A stretch of DNA of 20,144 bases, taken from positions 1 to 20,144 of the forward strand of contig DASUFH010000474.1 of NCBI GenBank assembly GCA_036274645.1, read 5' to 3'. The notes beneath the pieces were generated by a model. The model made no database searches, was not told the DNA's origin, and saw nothing but the letters and a program-made list of their open reading frames with translations. Origin of the DNA: DASUFH01 sp036274645 (GTDB lineage Bacteria; Acidobacteriota; Terriglobia; 20CM-2-55-15). Positions within the stretch are counted from its first letter, which is position 1; each line of letters opens with the position of its first letter. Of this stretch, positions 15,515-20,144 are shown one piece after another. Position numbers and translations under genes: made by a program.

Positions 15515-16600
15515 TCAGATCAGAAGCGCTTCCAGGCGGTGCGCATGGACCATCTCACGCCGCTTCGACCATACGAACGCCGTAAACTGGCCGTCCTGCG
15601 ACGCGACCAGCGCGAGGGCGTTTCGCTGATCGTGAACAAACTGGGCGGCTGAGAGATGCCGCGTTCCACCGAGCTGCGACGCGTCCATCCGCCGGTCTTC
15701 CGCGCCTTCGATCGGTTCGGTCAGCAGAATCTGTTCGACGTGATTCGACTCCGACCGGGCGCGAATCTTGGCGCCAAAGGCCAGCGCCTCGAAATGATCC
15801 GACATGATCGCCGCGCCGTCCACGGCGGTGAGACCGGCGAGCGCGTCCACCGCCGACTGGATGGCATGAGGCGAAAGGTCCATGCCCGGCTGTCCAATCT
15901 GCAGGAAGGTGTGAAAGTCCGGAGTGGGCGGAATCACGGAGTAGCCTGCCGGATGAAGAATCGAGTGGACCCAGTCCCGGCTGTTCTTCGGAACGATGAG
16001 CAATGATCCGCCATGCCCGTGCGATCGCATGGCGATTGCCGCCCGGATCAGGATTTCACCGGATCCGTTTCTGCCCGCTGAGCTGTAAAAGTCGATCAGC
16101 GATCGCAGGGAAGGCGGCGCCTCCCAGTCGAATTCACACCGTTCGAGGAATTTTACGTCGGCGCCCTCGAGCACGGCGACGTTGGCAAATTTCGTCGAGG
16201 AATCGGCTTGAGGCGTCTTGACGACAAGCAGTCCCGGCGACGCCACCTCCACCACAAAACAATCGGGCGGCACTGTCCGTGTGATTCCCCACACGTCGAG
16301 TTGTCCCTCATAGTCCGCGATGCCGATGTGGATTCCCGGCCGCTGCACCGCCGGCGCCAGGCGCGCCAGCACGTTCGGTTCGAGACGAAGCCGCGGATCA
16401 AACAGGAGCGGGCGCGGCGTGTCCTTTGGTTTCAGGAAACAAAGCGAAATCTTGGGCGACAGCCCCTCTTCGCTGCGCAGGCTGGCCCAGAATGCGGCGC
16501 TGACGATCTCTTCAATCTGCCGGGCGTCCGGCGGTCCGGTCCACCGCGCGTCCAACCGCTCGGCCAACTTTCGGGCTGCAGGATAGGAAAGTCCAGACAT
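15515..16600 (-). CDS. DisA_N/DAC-like putative nucleotide sensor (DACNV-type)
   Basis: This 361-residue protein lacks a signal peptide or membrane segment. Its C-terminal half (about 172-347) follows the diadenylate cyclase (DisA_N) pattern. It has a GHGGSLLIVP strand (195-204), the DGA motif at 261-263 (VDGAAIMSDHFEALAFGAKI) and a GTRH motif at 312-315, then a strand pair (NALALVASQDGQFTAFVW). True cyclases have GTRHR with the second arginine contacting ATP; here the motif reads GTRHLSA. The N-terminal half (about 1-150) is a separate domain (ISLCFLKPKD, LDVWGITRTVP). I believe this is the DACNV class, proposed in comparative-genomic work on nucleotide-based signalling to sense rather than make nucleotides. 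Ligand and partners are unknown. It is isolated, bounded by a paired repeat element on one side and convergent with the DinB-like gene on the other. Confidence 0.8.
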   Translation of the reverse strand: MSGLSYPAARKLAERLDARWTGPPDARQIEEIVSAAFWASLRSEEGLSPKISLCFLKPKDTPRPLLFDPRLRLEPNVLARLAPAVQRPGIHIGIADYEGQLDVWGITRTVPPDCFVVEVASPGLLVVKTPQADSSTKFANVAVLEGADVKFLERCEFDWEAPPSLRSLIDFYSSAGRNGSGEILIRAAIAMRSHGHGGSLLIVPKNSRDWVHSILHPAGYSVIPPTPDFHTFLQIGQPGMDLSPHAIQSAVDALAGLTAVDGAAIMSDHFEALAFGAKIRARSESNHVEQILLTEPIEGAEDRRMDASQLGGTRHLSAAQFVHDQRNALALVASQDGQFTAFVWSKRREMVHAHRLEALLI

Positions 16601-16634
16601 GCCCTTCCATATTACCGGACTGAGTGGATGCGCG

Positions 16635-16740
16635 TCTGTAGGGGCGTCTATGACCGCCCGGAGTTTCAGGGCGCCTTTCTGTTCAAGCAGAGAGTTCCAC
16701 TCCGAAACGTCGGGCGGTCATAGACCGCCCCTACAAGCAG
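16635..16740. repeat. BIME/MITE-like paired inverted repeat element
   Basis: This is the second paired copy, about 106 bp. The left half is slightly damaged (GTAGGGGCGTCTATGACCGCCC, one G lost). The right half is perfect (GGGCGGTCATAGACCGCCC then CTACAAGCAG). The inner arms GAGTTTCA and CCGAAACGTC are recognisably those of the other elements. It fills the gap between the stop codon of the secreted protein at 16747 and the start of the DAC-like gene, both on the minus strand, and so may terminate or attenuate transcription between them. Confidence 0.9.
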
Positions 16741-16746
16741 GCGGGC

Positions 16747-17922
16747 TTAAAACCGGATATTAGGAGTCGGACCGCAGTCCACCGCGCCGGCCGCCTTGAA
16801 GTTGTCGTAGAAGACCCGCTGCGGAAAGAACGACGGAATCCGCGCCGTGGTCTGAGTGTCTGAAATCGTCAGGCTGTACGGAACCGGATCCGGACTGGCA
16901 AGGATCGCCTGAAAAGCCGCGCGGTTCGACGGTCTCTGGTCGTAGAGGCAGAACTTCCCCGACACCGTCCCCTGAAAGACGTAGTCCGGCGCCATGTCGA
17001 TCACGAACGTGTATTTCTTGCGGGCCTTGTAGATGGCGGCGGCGCCATAGACGATCACATCCTTCATGGACTGGGCTGCCACCATCTCGGGTTCCGGCGT
17101 GACGGTTCCGCCCAGCGCCTTCATCGTGACCACGCCGCGCCAGTCCCATTGCGAATATACGGGGAACACGTGAGGTACCGCGGTAATGACCTTCTGGGAG
17201 GGGAATTCAATGGTGTATCGCAATCGAACGCCGATCGGGGCACTGGCTCCGTTCAGCAGAGGTTCATATGAAATGGCCGACACGGCGGCTCGGTCCAGGC
17301 GGATGACCCCATCCGGATGCTCCCGCGCGGCCTTGCTGGAACGCGCCAGCAGTTCCTTGCGGTAATCGGCCAGCGTGTCCTGAAGCCGCTTCGCCTGATT
17401 CGCGTCGAGTCCGGGCGGAAGAAGCGATTCATCAGAAGCGCCGGCGGCCGCCGGTTGGAACAGCGTGTCGAACACCGAACGGAACGTGGCGCTACTGGCA
17501 TAGACCCCGCTTACCGCAACGCGAAAAGGCTCCTTCGGAACCGTGATGAAACCGTAGAACTCCCCATCCGTTGAGCCGTCGGACGCCTTCCACATGGACG
17601 GAACGGCGCCCAGGCCGCGTCCGGCGCCGTCAACCAGTTCGAAGTGGATGCTCGCCACGGATTCGATGCCGAAGACATCAGCTTCGACAAAGTATTCGCG
17701 ACCCGCCACCGGTTGCGTCGTCAACGGCGTCGCCGACGGGCCTTCCCGGCCGAAGGCAAATGTCAGGAAGCGGATTCGGGAAAAGGAAACCGGATCCACC
17801 CGTTCCGCGACCGGAACCGCTTCACCCCGGTAGTTCTGCGCTCCGACGCCCGCGCCGCTTCCGATGATGAGGAAAAGCAGGGCCAGTCCGATTCCTGTCG
17901 TGTGTGGTCGCATCTGTTTCAT
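16747..17922 (-). CDS. Secreted protein of unknown function
   Basis: This 391-residue protein has an N-terminal signal peptide (hydrophobic core GIGLALLFLIIGSGAG, cleavage near VGAQ29). I do not recognise a catalytic domain. The N-terminal half (about 45-155) is rich in beta strands: SRIRFLTFAFG, REYFVEADVFG, SIHFELVDGAGRGLG and FRVAVSGVYASS. This looks like an Ig-like or fibronectin-like fold. A helical linker (about 172-205, ANQAKRLQDTLADYRKELLARSS) follows. The C-terminal part is again beta-rich with RLRYTIEFPSQK, KYTFVIDMAPDY and two cysteines late in the chain. Role unknown; there is no operon partner. The ATG at 17922 is used, with an ATG three codons later as an alternative. Confidence 0.7.
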   Translation of the reverse strand: MKQMRPHTTGIGLALLFLIIGSGAGVGAQNYRGEAVPVAERVDPVSFSRIRFLTFAFGREGPSATPLTTQPVAGREYFVEADVFGIESVASIHFELVDGAGRGLGAVPSMWKASDGSTDGEFYGFITVPKEPFRVAVSGVYASSATFRSVFDTLFQPAAAGASDESLLPPGLDANQAKRLQDTLADYRKELLARSSKAAREHPDGVIRLDRAAVSAISYEPLLNGASAPIGVRLRYTIEFPSQKVITAVPHVFPVYSQWDWRGVVTMKALGGTVTPEPEMVAAQSMKDVIVYGAAAIYKARKKYTFVIDMAPDYVFQGTVSGKFCLYDQRPSNRAAFQAILASPDPVPYSLTISDTQTTARIPSFFPQRVFYDNFKAAGAVDCGPTPNIRF

Positions 17923-17982
17923 GGAGCGCCTTCGCGCCAGTGTCTCATGAGGACTTATTCGACGCGGAGCAGGGAAAAGCGG

Positions 17983-18324
17983 TTACGTATTCGACTGGGC
18001 CGCGGATCTATCCGCGTCGTCGCTGGCCGCCGCCGCCAACACCGTATGGGCAGACCCACGCCCGCTGACCGACACCAGCGAAGCAACCCCAACACCATAG
18101 CCGTCCAGTCGATTGGACCACAGCTGGGTACCCGTGGCCGGGTCGAGACAATAGGTATAGCCGACTACGGAAACAATGAGGTGCGTTTCGTCCATCAGAA
18201 GCAGTGAGACATAGCCAGTGCCCGTTGGACTCAGCCAGTCCCAGAGAACGGCGCCGGTGTTCTGATCCAGGGCGATGACCCGGCTGTTGAATCCAGTAAA
18301 GACAATGTGCGAAAGGGAACTCAT
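17983..18324 (-). CDS. Short PQQ-like beta-propeller repeat protein
   Basis: This 113-residue protein has two consecutive PQQ-type blades: SHIVFTGFNSRVIALDQNTGAVLWDW (about 5-30) and THLIVSVVGYTYCLDPATGTQLWSN (about 47-71). Each blade has the ALD..TG..LW signature. It then ends in a conserved-looking GYGVGVASLVSV and a charged tail. A full propeller needs six to eight blades. Similar short proteins are, as far as I recall, complete genes in Acidobacteriota and Planctomycetota, so this is probably not a fragment. The frame opens at 18465, but the first 47 residues are low-quality and basic. The ATG at 18324 starts just before the first blade and is preferred. No signal peptide is present, so a cytoplasmic location is likely. 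Ligand unknown. Confidence 0.72.
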   Translation of the reverse strand: MSSLSHIVFTGFNSRVIALDQNTGAVLWDWLSPTGTGYVSLLLMDETHLIVSVVGYTYCLDPATGTQLWSNRLDGYGVGVASLVSVSGRGSAHTVLAAAASDDADRSAAQSNT

Positions 18325-18559
18325 CCGGGCATCATACAACGGGTTCAGCAGCGCCTTAGGAGCAACTGCGCTGCGTTCGCGGGATAGGGCGCGCCAGGTG
18401 ATCGCGCTGACCTTGCGAAAGGGCGCGCCTGTGAAGGGGAGAGCCGCGAAGCGGCAGGGCGGCATGACAGGGATGTTCCGGGAAGAATACGGTCAACCGT
18501 CCGTGGTACCCTCAGCGGCAGCATTTTGATCGTTAAAACCTGTTGAATGGGAGGTACCT

Positions 18560-19051
18560 ATGACGCGCAGAACACGATTCGCGACATGGTGTAAACGTTC
18601 GGCGCTTCTGGCCGCGACAGTTGTGTCAATGGGTTGTGCGGGTAGAAGAGTAGCAGCTACTGCGCCGGCGCCTGCTGTAGTCGCTCAGCAATTGCCGGCA
18701 GCCGGCGTAGTCGTCGTCGACTTCGAACGCGCCGTTCTGAAGTCCGATGCCGGTCTGGCCGCCGAGGCCAGACTGATCGCGATGCTCGATGAGCAACTCA
18801 CCAGAGTCTCGGCGACTCCAGCCGAGCAGAGTGCGTTCGATCTGAAACTGGATGCGACGCGAGCCGAACTCTTGCAGCCTGTGATCCGCGCGGCGAAGGA
18901 CGAACTGCAACGAATGACGGTCGATGAAGGTTACGGTCTGGTGATCGACCTGTCGCAAGACGCTTCCCGGATCGCCTTCTTCAATCCTTCGGTCGACGTC
19001 ACGGAGAAGCTCATCCGTCGAATCAATACGGTTCTCGGAAAGGGTCGATAG
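18560..19051 (+). CDS. OmpH/Skp-like putative lipoprotein
   Basis: This 163-residue exported protein resembles the periplasmic chaperone family OmpH (Skp). It has the first strand VVVVDFERAVLKSDAG (about 50-65), an alpha-helical middle (about 66-125) and the family ending DEGYGLVIDLSQDASRIAFFNPSVDVTEKLIRRIN. The helical arms are shorter than those of E. coli Skp. The N-terminus (RRTRF, a hydrophobic core, then SMGC) suggests lipidation at C26, although Met at -2 and Ser at -3 make a loose lipobox. A good GGGAGG ribosome site precedes the ATG. Family members hold outer-membrane proteins during transit; here the assembly genes usually found nearby are absent, so it is a stand-alone paralogue of uncertain role. 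Confidence 0.8.
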   Translation: MTRRTRFATWCKRSALLAATVVSMGCAGRRVAATAPAPAVVAQQLPAAGVVVVDFERAVLKSDAGLAAEARLIAMLDEQLTRVSATPAEQSAFDLKLDATRAELLQPVIRAAKDELQRMTVDEGYGLVIDLSQDASRIAFFNPSVDVTEKLIRRINTVLGKGR

Positions 19052-19054
19052 CCC

Positions 19055-19282
19055 CTATTCGTATTTCAGAATATCGCCCGGCTGGCAACCCAGCTCTTCG
19101 CACAGCGCGCTCAATGTCGAGAACCGGATGGCCTTCGCCCGGTTGTTTCTGAGGATCGACAGATTCACGAGCGTGATGCCGACCCTTGCGGCGAGTTCCG
19201 TCAGGGTCAGACCGCTCGCCTCCAGATGACTGTCGAGGTCGATGACAACCTGGCGGTCCTCGCTCGCCTTCCCGCGGGTCAA
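19055..19282 (-). CDS. XRE-family (YozG-like) HTH regulator
   Basis: This 75-residue DNA-binding protein consists almost entirely of a Cro/C1-type helix-turn-helix: LTLTELAARVGITLVNLSIL, then RNNRAKAIRFSTLSALCEEL and CQPGDILKYE. This is the pattern of the YozG-like group usually paired with DUF2975 membrane proteins. It overlaps the end of the DUF2975 gene by four bases (ATGA), so the two are co-translated. The tandem palindromes upstream of the pair are the likely binding sites, implying autoregulation. Its stop lies four bases from the end of the convergent OmpH-like gene. Confidence 0.92.
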   Translation of the reverse strand: MTRGKASEDRQVVIDLDSHLEASGLTLTELAARVGITLVNLSILRNNRAKAIRFSTLSALCEELGCQPGDILKYE

Positions 19283-19983
19283 ACCAGTCCCTCGGTGTCT
19301 TCGCGCAGACGGACCCCGATCTTGAAGACTTCCGCCAGCACCATGGTCAGGATTCCCATGCCGAAACAGATGAACATGAAGCTGACGTCAAATTCGAGCA
19401 TGGTCGTCTCGACCGGCAAATTGGGAAACACCCGGCTGATCAATTCACTCCGGATGATTTCCGCCCCGCCATCGATCACCGGCGCCGCCACAAGAATCCC
19501 TGCGATGACGCGCAGCCGCCACACATTCGAGCGAACAAATGGGTCGCCCTCCGAAGCATCCGTGCCTGCTGTCGTCTGAACGATGCTCCTTAGCAGCCAG
19601 ATTACCGACAGCACGAGCATGTCCATGGGAACGGTGGAAAGAACGCCGAGGATCTTTACCGTCCGGTCCGGATTCCGGATCTTGCCGGTTACGGACAGAC
19701 TCCACGGTTCAAGACCGTCGGGCAGACGAGCCTTCAGTTCCGGCGCCACCACGTCCGGGTTCATCGTCAGTGTGGCCCATCGTTCATGCGCGAATGTGAC
19801 CCGCAATGGTTCCTTGTTGGTCACATGCCAGGTGAAATGCACGTCGAGCGCGTCCACCAGGAACGCCACGAGGGTTAAGGCAAGCGCCACGTTCATGACT
19901 CCCATCAACACCCGCCGGTCCCATCGGGCCAGCCGGGAGTTGCGGGGGTAGGTTCCGGTTAGAAACTCTCTTAGAGTAGTCAT
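19279..19983 (-). CDS. DUF2975 family inner-membrane protein
   Basis: This 234-residue integral membrane protein has four predicted transmembrane segments at about residues 26-45, 111-134, 156-175 and 198-222. A long non-cytoplasmic or cytoplasmic loop (46-110) lies between the first two. The family signatures GDPFVRSNVWRLRVIAG and LAEVFKIGVRLREDTEGLV identify DUF2975. Function is unknown; it is normally encoded with a small XRE regulator, as here, and may sense a membrane signal and control that regulator. The start codon directly abuts an operator-like palindrome and has no Shine-Dalgarno sequence, which points to leaderless or nearly leaderless translation. Confidence 0.9.
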   Translation of the reverse strand: MTTLREFLTGTYPRNSRLARWDRRVLMGVMNVALALTLVAFLVDALDVHFTWHVTNKEPLRVTFAHERWATLTMNPDVVAPELKARLPDGLEPWSLSVTGKIRNPDRTVKILGVLSTVPMDMLVLSVIWLLRSIVQTTAGTDASEGDPFVRSNVWRLRVIAGILVAAPVIDGGAEIIRSELISRVFPNLPVETTMLEFDVSFMFICFGMGILTMVLAEVFKIGVRLREDTEGLV

Positions 19984-20015
19984 TATCGAAAAACGATAAC
20001 ATCGAAAATCGATAA
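19983..20015 (-). promoter_or_regulatory. Two tandem operator-like palindromes upstream of the DUF2975-XRE pair
   Basis: Two near-identical 16-bp sites lie end to end: TATCGAAAAACGATAA at 19984-19999 and CATCGAAAATCGATAA at 20000-20015. Each is an ATCG-A/T tract-CGAT palindrome. They abut the start codon and overlap the predicted promoter. The best candidate ligand is the co-transcribed XRE protein, which would block RNA polymerase when bound. Confidence 0.75.
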
Positions 20016-20020
20016 GTCAA
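19993..20020 (-). promoter_or_regulatory. Predicted promoter of the DUF2975-XRE operon
   Basis: On the minus strand, TTGACT (20020-20015) and TATCGT (19998-19993) are separated by 16 bp. The -35 matches five of six consensus positions; the -10 is weaker. Initiation about seven bases downstream falls within a few bases of the ATG at 19983. Both operator-like palindromes overlap this promoter. Confidence 0.5.
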
Positions 20021-20041
20021 CAGCGTTTTGAGCCCCCCGTC

Positions 20042-20144
20042 TGCTTGTAGGGGGTCTGTGACCGCCCAGCGTTGCGGAAGGGAACCCGCTTGATTTAACA
20101 AGACCCCGTCCCGAAACGTCGGGCGGTCATAGACCGCCCCTACA
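20042..20144. repeat. BIME/MITE-like paired inverted repeat element, possibly cut by the window edge
   Basis: This is the third paired copy. The left half reads TGCTTGTAGGGGGTCTGTGACCG and has lost part of one stem. The right half carries the intact GGGCGGTCATAGACCGCCC followed by CTACA, where the window stops. The inner CCGAAACGTC arm matches the element at 16635. It lies just upstream of the DUF2975 operon promoter. Confidence 0.88.

Noticed and set aside
25..20144. The palindromes as a CRISPR array
   Set aside because: The copies are kilobases apart, are themselves perfect hairpins, occur in inverted pairs and have no regular spacers or cas genes.

Overview
This is a GC-rich bacterial chromosome segment with about fifteen protein transcription units on both strands, mostly single genes and short pairs, and no tRNA, rRNA, CRISPR array or transposase gene. 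The mix of families suggests an Acidobacteriota bacterium of the Bryobacterales/Solibacter or Vicinamibacteria type: a DUF6152 secreted protein, a GNAT-like/LuxR-HTH regulator, a DAC-like sensor protein, a DUF1572 DinB-like protein, a short PQQ-repeat protein, and many solitary secreted proteins. That placement is inference from family flavour, not from a marker gene.

Layout. Bases 1-1371 hold the E2 acyltransferase of a pyruvate dehydrogenase-type complex, preceded by a palindromic repeat. From 1431 to 4892 come small accessory genes: a DUF6152 secreted protein (-), a translationally coupled DUF1272 and SRPBCC pair (+), an internally duplicated putative lipoprotein (-) and a secreted alpha/beta hydrolase (-). 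A VapB-VapC type toxin-antitoxin pair (-) follows at 4928-5613. A large SWIM/SNF2 helicase (-) fills 5827 to about 9111, with a 13-bp tandem repeat just upstream. Then come an M24 'pita-bread' metallopeptidase-like protein with one altered metal ligand (+, 9494-10801) and RNase R (+, to 13150), whose C-terminal tail is partly encoded by the palindromic repeat.

The right part holds a GNAT-like/LuxR-HTH regulator (-), a SnoaL-like and DinB/DUF1572 pair (+), a DisA_N/DAC-like putative nucleotide sensor (-), a secreted protein of unknown function (-), a short PQQ-repeat protein (-), an OmpH/Skp-like lipoprotein (+), and a DUF2975 membrane protein coupled to a YozG-like XRE regulator (-). The last pair has two tandem operator-like palindromes directly against its start codon.

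The most distinctive feature is a dispersed family of REP/BIME-like or MITE-like palindromes with the core GGGCGGTCTATGACCGCCC. There are six loci: three single hairpins (25-48, 10817-10839, 13081-13104) and three paired inverted elements of about 103-106 bp (14181, 16635, 20042). They sit between genes, once enter a coding sequence, and create false N-terminal extensions on neighbouring open frames. No complete defence island or biosynthetic cluster is visible. The best leads for new biology are the DAC-like protein, the repeat family and its effect on RNase R, the DUF2975 operator arrangement, the M24 protein and the duplicated lipoprotein.
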